DNA from: Glomus cerebriforme
Taxonomy: Eukaryota; Glomeromycota; Glomeromycetes; Glomerales; Glomeraceae
Length of the DNA stretch: 18,520 bases
Assembly (NCBI GenBank): GCA_003550305.1
Contig: QKYT01000081.1
Coordinates: forward strand, 110,256-128,775
Reading direction: 5' to 3'
The position numbers and the translations under genes were made by a program. This document shows, piece by piece, positions 1 to 8,463 of this stretch (position 1 is its first letter; each line of letters begins with the position of its first letter). The notes below the pieces were generated by a model. The model was not told the origin of the DNA. It searched no databases and saw only the letters and a program-made list of their open reading frames with translations.

Positions 1-236
1 AAACTCCTTCTTTTATCTTTCCTTATACTGTATATAGGGGTTTTCCTCGTATCAGGCAAGGAAGGTCCAGCCGATAGTTGAGTATCTTCTATCTGGCTGG
101 TTTGATTTTTTTAAAATTCCTTTAAACTTCCTCTTATCTTCCTTATACTGTATATAGAGGTCTTCCTCGTATCAGGCAAGGAAAGACCGGTTAGATAGTC
201 GAGTATCTCTCCTATCTGCGGTTTGGTTTAGATTAG
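1..236. repeat. Two tandem ~120-bp units with conserved hairpins
   Basis: Two copies (about 1-123 and 124-236) share the blocks CCTTATACTGTATATAG (21-37 and 141-157), TCCTCGTATCAGGCAAGGAA and GAGTATCT. The exact offset of the first block is 120 bp. Each copy contains a hairpin: 67-77 with 89-100 in copy 1, and 186-198 with 212-222 in copy 2. The outer helix differs in sequence between copies but still pairs. The first unit may be cut by the window edge. The position directly before a LINE-like relic is compatible with 5'-UTR monomers of a retroelement, but that is inference. Confidence 0.75.
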
Positions 237-289
237 GATTTCCCTTTACTTTCATCATTAGTATTTTATCATAACATGGAGTAATGATA

Positions 290-870
290 TGCAAAGAGGA
301 CAAAGAACGGCAAAAGGAAGTCAATCAAAATGATCTAGAAGTTAAGGTTATTAAAAGTTTCCAGAGAAAAAGAGACCAAAAGATATAAAAAAAAGAAGAA
401 ATTGAAATAAATTATGAAGAAAAAACAGCAAACAACCTTAAAGAACTTAATGATAATGGAAGAACTACAATAACAGAAGAATTATGTGAAAACAAACAAA
501 TTAGCATGTTTCCTTAAAGACACGAAATAAAAATGGTGTTGCATGGATTAAGGATAGAGAAAAAAAAATAGTAACAAAATCATTCAAAACAAAATTGAAG
601 ACAAATTATAATGAAAAGAGGGAATAGACTGAAAAAAAGAATCAGAAGAATTATTCACAATGAATAATTTGTTTGCTGTTGTAATCTCAAGGCAATTGCT
701 ATGGATTTTCTATTAGATGTGTCGATATTATATATTTGCAGATCATAATACATAATATTAGAGATCATGTAATTCTAATTGGAAAATTATTTATTAATGT
801 GTATATTAATCACCAGGAAATGATAATTNGNCAAATTCTATCCAGAAAGGAAGATATTATACAGAAGAAA
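290..870 (+). pseudogene. Decayed coding relic, possibly LINE-like retrotransposon
   Basis: No long frame survives, but open pieces with coding character occur in shifting frames. One at about 332-515 is Lys/Glu-rich with a single internal stop. One at about 531-605 reads NGVAWIKDREKK and onward. A third, around 750-790, reads RDHVILIGKLF, which resembles the IxxGDFN segment of apurinic endonucleases of non-LTR retrotransposons with the DFN lost. The relic follows the tandem 120-bp units, as a LINE body would follow 5' monomers. The resemblance is weak and could be chance in A-rich DNA; bases 829, 831 and 899 are N. I see no reverse-transcriptase FADD motif downstream. Confidence 0.25.
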
Positions 871-1624
871 TGTATATTTGTGAGAGAGAACAAAGTACNG
901 TAAAAGCACATGGAGATGACATAATGACAGAAATTTGGCATTAATAAAAAAATATTGTTAAAGATGCATGAAAATATAAGATTAAAAACAACAACAAAAG
1001 AAGAATAATAGAGAACATTGGATGGGATTGCTAATAGTGTCAGATAAAGTAATAAGCAATATTTGAATAAAGATAAAATTAATAATTTATTTAGAATAGA
1101 TTAGAAATAAATATAACTAGAAATAGATTTAATATTGATATTACCAATAATATAATATATACATATATATAACAAGACTGTAACATTTTATTTGAAACTT
1201 TTAAATAATTAATAAAGTAAGATTTAATTCACTCCAAATATTTAATTTATTACATTTATTTTTAAATATATGTATATTCGTTTAGGAAATTTATTATTAA
1301 ATATTATACAAATAATTTTGGTAATGGTAATGTTGACGTATCCTTCACTAGATTGAATTAATATAATAAACTTATAATAGCAATGCTGAAAAAAATAGTT
1401 AAGTAATAAATAATGTGTAAAAATTAAAATTTTTCTTGTTTAGCTCTCTAAAAATTTATTCCAAACATCCTGTATTTAATGTGTGAAATAATAATATGAC
1501 AAGTAATTTTCAAGAGTACAAATCTAAGGTAAATCGTCTTTTCATTTATTTACAAAAGAAATCCACCTCTTATTCGACCAAGAAATATAAGAAAAAATTT
1601 ATTAATAATTTACATAAAGACAAA
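871..1624. other. A+T-rich spacer, nothing recognised
   Basis: Very A+T-rich sequence with dispersed stops in all frames, poly-A runs and TATATA stretches near 1155-1170. I see no coding signal, tRNA or clear repeat. Confidence 0.5.
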
Positions 1625-1687
1625 TTTCAGGATCCGCAAGGATGTTCAATTGTTGAGAATCATTAAATCATGTGATTTTAATGTCGG

Positions 1688-1854
1688 CCAGAATTAACTG
1701 TAATTCTGGTTCACACTAACTACTTATTAATTTTGGCTTAGTTCAATTTCAAATGATGTCATTTGGAAATTGGTCAAATGTCAAAAAAGTTAGTGTAAAA
1801 TTATTATGGTTAGATCAAATGCAATATCTAATCCATAAAACATTAACACGCCCA
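1688..1854. repeat. Foldback cluster, candidate non-autonomous element
   Basis: Several inverted repeats are packed together. 1688-1696 pairs perfectly with 1701-1709 (9 bp, 4-nt loop). 1713-1721 pairs with 1788-1796 (9 bp) and encloses 1744-1756 with 1759-1772 (13 of 14 pairs). The right part (1808-1854), with a GGTTAGAT..ATCTAATCC core, recurs at 16767-16808. The nested stems suggest a MITE-like or similar small element; no target-site duplication was identified. Confidence 0.5.
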
Positions 1855-1941
1855 ATTTTTCAAAATGATTAGCGTATGAGAGTTTTATTATACACTAGGA
1901 AAGCGATCATTCAATTTCGTGATAACAGAACAATAAAATAC

Positions 1942-1971
1942 CAGTATTGTATCGAGATTTTTACAATACTG
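1942..1971. repeat. Perfect 10-bp hairpin
   Basis: CAGTATTGTA at 1942-1951 is the exact reverse complement of TACAATACTG at 1962-1971, with a 10-nt loop. It lies in the copy of a short dispersed repeat (TATACACTAGGAAA at about 1890) that recurs at 2600. Function unknown. Confidence 0.5.
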
Positions 1972-2120
1972 CTCACAAAATTCATAGGATACGATAGTTA
2001 AAAAATTATTATGATGAAATTTTTTTTTATTTTAAATCAAAAATGATTGTAAATAAGTGATTAATTCTGAAAACTAAATTCACTAGCAATGACATTTCAA
2101 AGGCATCATTTTCACTTAAC

Positions 2121-2275
2121 GTTTTTGGCGATACGTCTACTCGGAAAAATGGGTTTCAGCGAATCTGTGCCCTTCAGGGAAATGAGATTTCAGTGAAGTG
2201 GACCTTTAGGGAGAACAAACTTTCGGCGAAAGATTCCTTCAGCAAAACATCCTTTCGGTGAAATGCCTACGGTGG
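2121..2275. repeat. Degenerate minisatellite, CTTTCGGCGAAATG-type unit
   Basis: About nine degenerate units of roughly 15-20 bp are visible, among them TTTTGGCGATACGTC, TTTCAGCGAATC, CTTCAGGGAAATG, TTTCAGTGAAGTGG, CTTTCGGCGAAAG, CTTCAGCAAAACATC and CTTTCGGTGAAATG. The block is much more G+C-rich than its surroundings and runs directly into the pseudogene fragment at 2271. Its mechanism of spread is unknown. Confidence 0.65.
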
Positions 2276-2409
2276 CATTTGTAAATAATATCTATAATAT
2301 AAACGTGCAAGCAATTTATAGGGATTATTTTCCTCCAAAAATAGTTTATGAAGTTTCAACCAGAAAATTTGAAGAGTGGCACAAATCAAAAACTTCAAAT
2401 GTTGTTTAA
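2271..2409 (+). pseudogene. Truncated 3'-end copy of the Ion_trans gene at 3369
   Basis: The segment aligns with the last two exons of the channel gene downstream. It reads VNNIYN where the intact gene has INNIYEDVYKRA, then jumps to a tail (FPPKIVYEVSTRKFEEWHKS) matching FPPTIIYEASTEKVKEWHKS, with a stop at 2407-2409. The CAATTTATAG just before the tail matches the end of the last intron of the intact gene (CAATTTACAG), so this is a DNA-level copy and not a processed retrocopy. About 200 bp between AAACGTGC and CAATTTA.AG is missing. Similarity continues past the stop (TTTAAC..GCTAC) and reappears at about 2528-2545 (TAGATATTTTTC). The upstream part of the duplicate is gone and a minisatellite abuts the break. 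Confidence 0.8.
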
Positions 2410-2876
2410 CAAAGACGCTACCGCATGTATATACTGTATATATTAAATAAAAGTGGAAACTTTCACTTTTTTTTAAATTTGTATTTATTTTCTAATTCTT
2501 TTTTTTATATAAAGAAAAAAAAATAATGTAGATATTTTTCGGTACAAATTATATTACATTTATTAATAATAACTACACTGATTCTTTGTAGAAAAGTTTT
2601 ATACACTAGGAAACGGGGTCACCAAATTTCCAACATTCAATGCCTGCGAATATTATCGTTATAGTTTAAAAGTCTTATTAACTAATATAAATTTTCTCAA
2701 AATTTAAATACTGTTGAATATCTATATCAAATATAAATTTTCAATTTAAAAAAAAAAACAAATAATTATCATAATGATAATTAATGACTATATTACATAT
2801 AGTAATTTACAGGTTATCAGTTTACTCAAATTTTGCAACTTAGTCAACATAGTCGTGTTGTAGCCCAAACTCTAAT

Positions 2877-3018
2877 CAAACTTGGGAAAACCTTATATCC
2901 GAAACTTGACCGTGTCCCAAACTAAGTCTTAGATGGTAGTTTGAGATGTTAAACATTTAAAATTTACTAGCTTGATTTGGGATATGGTTAAATTTCGGAC
3001 ATATATCCCAAGTGTTTG
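2877..3018. repeat. Imperfect foldback repeat, ~50-bp arms
   Basis: The left arm (2877-2926) and the reverse complement of 2971-3018 share, in order, CAAAC, CTTGGG, TATATCCGAAA (TATGTCCGAAA in the other arm), TCCCAAA and AAG. The 44-bp centre is A+T-rich. This is the structure expected of a small MITE-like element. No target-site duplication was found by eye. It accounts for the sequence otherwise read as short minus-strand frames here. Confidence 0.6.
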
Positions 3019-3271
3019 TACAATAAATAAATTGATTTTCCTGTCACATGATATAAACATATGGCATATGATGCATTTTGATTGGCCTTTTGTCTGGAAA
3101 AACGTTTTGGACAATAAGAATTAAGGTTGTCACCATCATGTATCATTATAAACATTTTTTTTGGTAAACTTATTCGAACTTCTAATTCTGCTTCAAAAGT
3201 TATTGTAATGGTTATTTTTGCTCGTTTCACAATCAGATGTCGTACGTAATACAGCACACGAAACCTTTTCT

Positions 3272-3281
3272 TATATAAATA
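3272..3281 (+). promoter_or_regulatory. Putative TATA box of the Ion_trans gene
   Basis: TATATAAATA lies about 90 bp upstream of the ATG at 3369, with A/T-rich leader and a T-run at about 3310-3322 between. In DNA this A+T-rich such matches are common, so position is the main support. Confidence 0.35.
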
Positions 3282-3368
3282 AATAATTTTATATGAAATC
3301 CTAATAAAATTTTTTTTTTTTTACCATTGTAACGTTCATAAGTTTAAATAAATTTTCCAACGATAAAT

Positions 3369-5838
3369 ATGAATTATGATTATGACTATTTTGATAAATT
3401 AGGCGACCCAGACGAAGAGTTTATAGATGAAATCAAAAAGGTGTTAGAGTTACTTTATGGTATAAAGAATATGGATAATGTAAAAGATATTGATTCATTA
3501 ATGAATTTTATACAAGAAAATTTGATGAAAAAAAGTGTACCAAATCAATTAGATGATGAAGATTTGAAAACAATTACTACTGTAAAGCCAAACAAACGAA
3601 TAATTTATCCGGAAATTTATAATGAGTCAGACATTGAATGGAAAAATGATGAGTCAATTCGGAAGCTTATTGATTATTGTTTGAAAAAGAATGAAGAAAA
3701 TGAGCACAAATTTATGCTTATTGTTTCTCATTTGTTGCCAATTCTCGTTAAAGAATCCTATAAAAACTTGGTAGATGAACTTGTGACACAACTAACTTAC
3801 GTCAAGGTACCATCAGAATGGTTTCAAGAAGAGAATCAAAATTATGAAACTTTCCTTTCAATTCGTGAACAACTTTGGGGTTATAGATTCCCTAAACACG
3901 AAACTGCAGCGATACGTTCATCCATTTTTGACAGGTTTGCCATTTATTTTTTCTTCTCTTACGCGGACGTTTCATAGGCTATTATACACTAATTCAAGTT
4001 ACATTTACAAAAAAGATTTGAAAAGGAGCCTCGACACCATGTCACATTGTGTTACGTACCATTACCTGGTCTATGTACCTTCCCCGATGATAATAATCTC
4101 TTGTTCCCCGGTGGTTTAAGTCCCTTTATTAAGCTCGTCATGTCCAATGATGATGAATTACTTAATGATAAACATACTTCTACCAAGATATTTGATTCTC
4201 CGTTTTTTCATGCCATTATCAAGTTCAAGTGGCATATCTTTGGACGGTTAATTCATAATATAGTGCTTCTTGTTTATACCACTTTCTTCATCCTTTTTGT
4301 CGCATCAACTACTTTGGATTTTAATAAGCACATAAATATTTTTAATGCAATTAAAAATTATTCTGATGAAGTTGTTATTGCAGCATCTAAAAGTTATATC
4401 GCAGCAATTACTGCAACAATTGGCAATATTGATAATGTAACAAATTCCGTGGTTAATAATGTGACGATTGCTGAGGCAGTTAAAAGTAATATTGATGTAA
4501 TTACTGGAACAATTTACAAAGCGACACTTGAGGCAGAAGCTAAACTACCTCATATTGATATTATTTCAGCAATTAACAATGTTGCGATTGGAGCAATCAA
4601 CAGTGCAGAAATTAATGATACGATGATTACTTCAGCAATTGACAATGAGGTAATTTCAGTAATTAACAATAATTATATTATAGAATTTAATAAAGCAATC
4701 AACGGGATTGATACCATCACAGTTAATGAAGCGATTAACAGCATTGGTGGTAAACATTTAATGATTGTATGCATGATCTTAATAGCAATTGGTCTATTAG
4801 TTATATCCCGACATATGATTATACTTGTAAAGAATGGTTTTGGTAAACAACTCTTTAGTGTCCCTTCAACCTATGTTTTAATTGCGGCAATAACTTTTAT
4901 CATCATTACTGGGTTCATGGAACTGAAGTTTTTGGATTATAGTTTTGAAATACTTGGGACTTTCCAATCTATTTCAATCTTTTTATTATGGATTTGTTTT
5001 ATTGGACTTTTATGCTTATTCAAAAAGATTGGAGTGTTTGCCATTGGTAAGTATCTTGAACAGTGCCTATCTATAAGTTTAACAAATTTATTAACCTCTT
5101 TTACTGTACTATGTAGTTATTATGCATATTTGCAGAAAGATTGGGTGGCTAATTTTTCTGTTGGTCATAATCCTATTTGCTGTTTCCCATGCAACAATGA
5201 TCTTTTTTTCAACAGTCCTACCTGAATTTGACGATGAAAAAAATGTACCCAAAGAAAATACATTCGAGAATTATTTTGTATCATTTGATAATGAATGGAC
5301 GGGATTTATTAATGCCGGCTTCGATTATCTGGATTCATGGAAAAATAATTACTATGTGAATGTAATTAAGATTTTATTCTCATTTTTTACATCGATTATA
5401 ATAATGAACCTTTTAAGTAAGTATAGTAGACTAATGTTCCCTTAGTATAATATTCTTTCTTACATTCCTTTTCTTTTTTCTTGTCAGTTGCGATTATAAA
5501 TAATATCTATGAAGATGTATATAAACGTGCGTACACTGAATGGTCTGCGATTCGGGCGCGGGTGATTGCAAGTTTTGAACTTGCAATTTCAACACCAAAG
5601 GATGATTTTCTCTTTAACTTTATTATTCCTCATTTTAGACGCAAAAATAAGTAAGTTAAATTTAATTTAATATTTTTATATATAATTTTACAAAATCATA
5701 TAAGAATTAAGCCAAATGTCTATCAATTACATATTATTTACAATTTACAGGAATTGTTTTCCTCCAACAATTATTTATGAAGCTTCCACTGAAAAGGTTA
5801 AAGAATGGCACAAATCAAAGCTTTTAAATAGTGTTTAA
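3369..5838 (+). CDS. Ion_trans (TRP-like) membrane protein, five exons, ~715 aa
   Basis: Exons 3369-3934, 4016-5046, 5117-5416, 5488-5650 and 5751-5838 join in frame to 716 codons including the stop. Donors are GTTTGC (weak), then GTAAGT three times; acceptors are AAAAAAG, CTATGTAG, TTGTCAG and TTTACAG. The other close acceptor for intron 2 (TTTGCAG, 5135) gives an immediate stop. The first ~190 residues are acidic and cytosolic. A conserved CYVPLPGLCTF stretch (about 201-211) precedes membrane helices near 266-288, 437-455, 473-489, 502-524, 542-565 and 614-636. The tail (INNIYEDVYKRA, IASFELA, RRKNKNCFPPTIIYEAS) matches the post-S6 tail I recall from the Rhizophagus WD40/Ion_trans family. 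The likely role is a cation channel in a membrane, but the pore loop (about 583-610) lacks a recognisable GD-type filter, so conductance is not assured. The N-terminal WD40-like propeller common in relatives is absent. Residues ~290-436 form an unusual repetitive loop. The weakest junction is intron 1. Confidence 0.82.
4318..4745 (+). repeat. Intragenic degenerate repeats coding the S1-S2 loop
   Basis: Within exon 2, the DNA repeats variants of TCAGCAATTAACAATGTTG, for example at about 4566, 4638 and 4656. The product is a ~145-residue stretch rich in Asn, Ile, Ala and Asp with recurring AINN, AIDN and VINN. It lies between two predicted membrane helices, so it would sit on the extracytosolic side. 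The reading frame is kept throughout. Confidence 0.7.
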
Positions 5839-5992
5839 CTAACATGCTACTTCTAAAAAAAATAATTCAATTCATTTTTTTTTTTAAAAAATATTTTAGA
5901 TATTTTTCAGTTGTATTTATCTTAGAATGTAAACTTTATACTTTATGTAAAAAAAATATATACCATATATATACAGACTACAGTATGTTGAG
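5839..5992 (+). other. 3' flank of the Ion_trans gene
   Basis: A+T-rich 3' flank with a poly-T/poly-A block at about 5875-5890 and TAGATATTTTTC at about 5893. The latter is also found after the pseudogene copy at about 2530, showing that the old duplication included this flank. No clear AATAAA was placed. Confidence 0.45.
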
Positions 5993-6104
5993 CGTCAGGC
6001 GTTGACTGGCTAAATTATGAACTCATTTGGGCTGATCTTTATAATGCCCTAAGAAGGTTTGGCCAGCATTAGTCATCTGACGCGCGTCAGCTGTCAGTTG
6101 ACGC
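5993..6104. repeat. G+C-rich foldback with GCGTCA/TGACGC motifs
   Basis: GCGTCAGGCGTTGACTGGCT (starting 5993) is imperfectly complementary to the stretch from TTTGGCCAGC to CTGACGC (about 6058-6084). A perfect palindrome TGACGCGCGTCA follows, then another GCGTCA..TGACGC pair. GCGTCA or TGACGC occurs five times in ~110 bp. The block stands out from the A+T-rich spacer. It may be a small transposon remnant or a protein-binding cluster; I cannot decide which. Confidence 0.45.
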
Positions 6105-7159
6105 AAATCGACTCCTAACGCACTACATATATATAAAATAAATTATTTATTTAAAATCCTGATATTAATTTCACAAGTTTCATAATGCGAAAATATAATT
6201 TCTTGTAAATTCAAAAAAAAACAGCTATGTACTTTAAATTCATTCAAGCCCTCATATAATACCAGTTTTTCAATCTGGATACAAAACATCTTGCTTTACT
6301 TTGAAATTTCTAAGATAGAGCATAAAAATCATTTAATGAAATATTAACTAATTTTTGTTTTTTTTAAAAAAAAAAATTATAGTAAAATTTTATCATTGAT
6401 TATAAATTCATAGAGTAAAAAAATTACTATTTCAAAAATAATCGTAAAATATTACAAAAGTAAATATGTTTTATATTCTAGTTTTTATCCTTCAATATTA
6501 CTTAGAACATGCACACATATAAATAAATTATCGTCATAAGTGCTTCGCCAACGATTATCATCTCATGTCTTAAAAAATATTCTAAAGAATTAAAACAATT
6601 TTTTCATATATTTAATTTTTAATGTTTATTGAAAAATAAGCAACATATTTTTTGTCCTCATAATTCCAGACAAAATTGTTAGTTGTTTATTTCGATATTG
6701 CTTATTTCCAGAGGAGTATGGTAATTAATATTTTATTAAATACATAAGGTCGATGTTTCATAAATTTGAAAATTAAAGATACAATATAAAGGAAGATTAA
6801 TTTTAATGGTCACATTTTTGACATAAAACATCCATAATTTTTTAGAGAAACACGCGATGAAGTTTTTAAAGTCTAGTAGAGTTAAAAAATGAAGTTAGCT
6901 CAATCAGATTTTTTTATAGGTATGGAAATTGTATTGTCTATATTTATATTCACTTAAATCTTATCTGCTATATCTAGGTGTTAATATCATTCTCATATGT
7001 ATACAAATGAATATGTCGACCATTTTTTCTCATTTAAGATTGGCAAATATAATCTGAATAATACAATCGGCAAATTCTAATCTGGATTTGGATAAAGAAT
7101 TATTCATCAAGCAAACGAGAGAAAGTTTAGTTACTTAATTTAAAGCAAAAAGGGTAATT
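6105..7159. other. A+T-rich spacer
   Basis: About 1 kb without convincing coding signal on either strand. It contains a T8-A11 junction tract at 6358-6376 and scattered ATATAT runs. I saw no tRNA, array or strong inverted repeat. Confidence 0.5.
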
Positions 7160-7470
7160 TCACTGAAAATAAAAACTGATTGATATATGAAGAAGACTCT
7201 GATAAAGCTTATAATGAAATAAATAAACTTTATAATTTACACAGTATTTTTTTGAATAAATGTTATTATTATATGAAGATTTGTTACAATGGATGAACGA
7301 TAGTGCTTTATATATTGTATTAAAGAGGACGCCCCATTGATCGGAAATGACTTGTTTAAGTTCTTTAGATGTCCATTTGTTATAGAATATAGATGGTCAT
7401 GGCTGCATGTGAGTGTTTTTTATCGTTTGTTGTAGGATCCAAATTAGTTGAGGTTAAAGAATGGGATAAA
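7160..7470 (-). pseudogene. Faint minus-strand coding relic, frameshifted
   Basis: On the minus strand, 7396-7160 is open for 78 codons without an ATG. Its first third has balanced, protein-like composition (YNKWTSKELKQVISDQWGVL) before fading into low-complexity sequence. Just upstream, in another frame, NLDPTTNDKKHSHAAM ends at a stop near 7385. Together they look like one decayed gene with a frameshift near 7385-7400. I do not recognise the family; a transposon-derived protein is possible. In A+T-rich DNA, 78 open codons are notable but not proof. Confidence 0.25.
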
Positions 7471-7564
7471 AGTTTTTGATGTATAGAACAGCAGGCCCTG
7501 CGGTTACGTGAGAGGACAAAGGGTGTTAAGAAGACAGTGTGATAATAGCACTGGTAGAAAAGAA

Positions 7565-7600
7565 TATATCATGTGATGGTATTCGTTATCACACGATATA
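7565..7600. repeat. 13-bp hairpin (12 of 13 paired)
   Basis: TATATCATGTGAT (7565-7577) pairs with ATCACACGATATA (7588-7600) around a 10-nt loop. It lies ~190 bp upstream of the BTB gene start, next to further TGTGAT and ATCAC motifs (about 7540, 7611, 7662). It may be a repeat remnant; a regulatory role is speculative. Confidence 0.5.
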
Positions 7601-7788
7601 TAGTATATACAATGTGATTTTAGCCTTATCTGTTATAATAGGTAGATTATCATTTTAATTACATCACCTTAATCACCTTAATGCATACTGTAAATCAATA
7701 TTATGTAATAGAAATCAATAATATTTAAGTCACATTACTTAAAAATTTTCTCTCTTATTTTTTAAAAAAAAAAATCATTTTCTTGAAA

Positions 7789-8463
7789 ATGACGAAAGGA
7801 TATTCATTAGTTCAAGATTTAAAATCTTTAATAAATAACCAAAAATATAGTGATATAGAAATCTTATGTGAGAATAGACAAAAAGTTTATGGTTCTAGGG
7901 CAATTTTAGCAGCAAGATCAGAAGTATTTGATAGATTACTCTATAATGGAATGAAAGAAAGTTATGAAAAACAAATTTCTTTTCCGAAAATTAATTTTTC
8001 TGTAATGAAAATTATATTGGAATTTATTTATACTGGATCCATTAGAGAAGAACTTGTAACTAAAGATAATATAATTGAAACTTTTTATGCTGCAGATTAT
8101 TTTCAGTTACAAATTCTTAAGGATTTTATTATAAAAATCATTAAAAACACTTTGAAAGAAAACTGTATAGAAAATTATGTACCAGAATTATTATCAAAAA
8201 GAGTGAAATTAATGCCATTATCAGAAAATGATAATCTTCTTAATTGTTTGGTTGAAATAGTAGCTCTTATGTCATTAAATCCTTTTAAAATTGATCAATT
8301 ATCTATTGCAGCATTTCAATACCTTTTATCTCATACACATGAAAATGAAATACCTTTTGTAACCCCAGAATATGAAGTTTTTCGATATAGTGCTATTCCG
8401 GCAGCAAAACAAGTTTCTAATGATGCATATAAAACCCATATGGAACGATTACCAACTTTATAA
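7789..8463 (+). CDS. Residual BTB/POZ-BACK ORF, 224 aa (truncated)
   Basis: This is the part of the BTB-BACK-SPRY gene still translatable before the first stop. The start is the ATG at 7789 (MTKGYSLVQDL); an in-frame TTG two codons earlier is not needed. BTB signature positions: YSDIEILCE (about 20-28), GSRAILAARSEVFDRLL (about 35-51) and LEFIYTGSI (about 77-85). A helical BACK-type region follows, ending in FVTPEYEVFRYSA and RLPTL. A BTB-only product could still dimerise or bind cullin-3 but would lack the SPRY substrate module, and so could act in a dominant manner if expressed. No introns. The upstream leader is A+T-rich with a T6-A11 tract at 7758-7774; no clear TATA box was chosen. Confidence 0.6.
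   Translation: MTKGYSLVQDLKSLINNQKYSDIEILCENRQKVYGSRAILAARSEVFDRLLYNGMKESYEKQISFPKINFSVMKIILEFIYTGSIREELVTKDNIIETFYAADYFQLQILKDFIIKIIKNTLKENCIENYVPELLSKRVKLMPLSENDNLLNCLVEIVALMSLNPFKIDQLSIAAFQYLLSHTHENEIPFVTPEYEVFRYSAIPAAKQVSNDAYKTHMERLPTL

Noticed and set aside
2929..3257. Two overlapping minus-strand frames (61 and 89 codons)
   Set aside because: They run through the foldback repeat at 2877-3018 and into low-complexity sequence; no domain or splice context supports them.
3844..4119. Plus-strand frame overlapping the channel gene
   Set aside because: It is an alternative frame across intron 1 and the start of exon 2; the channel reading is supported by family motifs.
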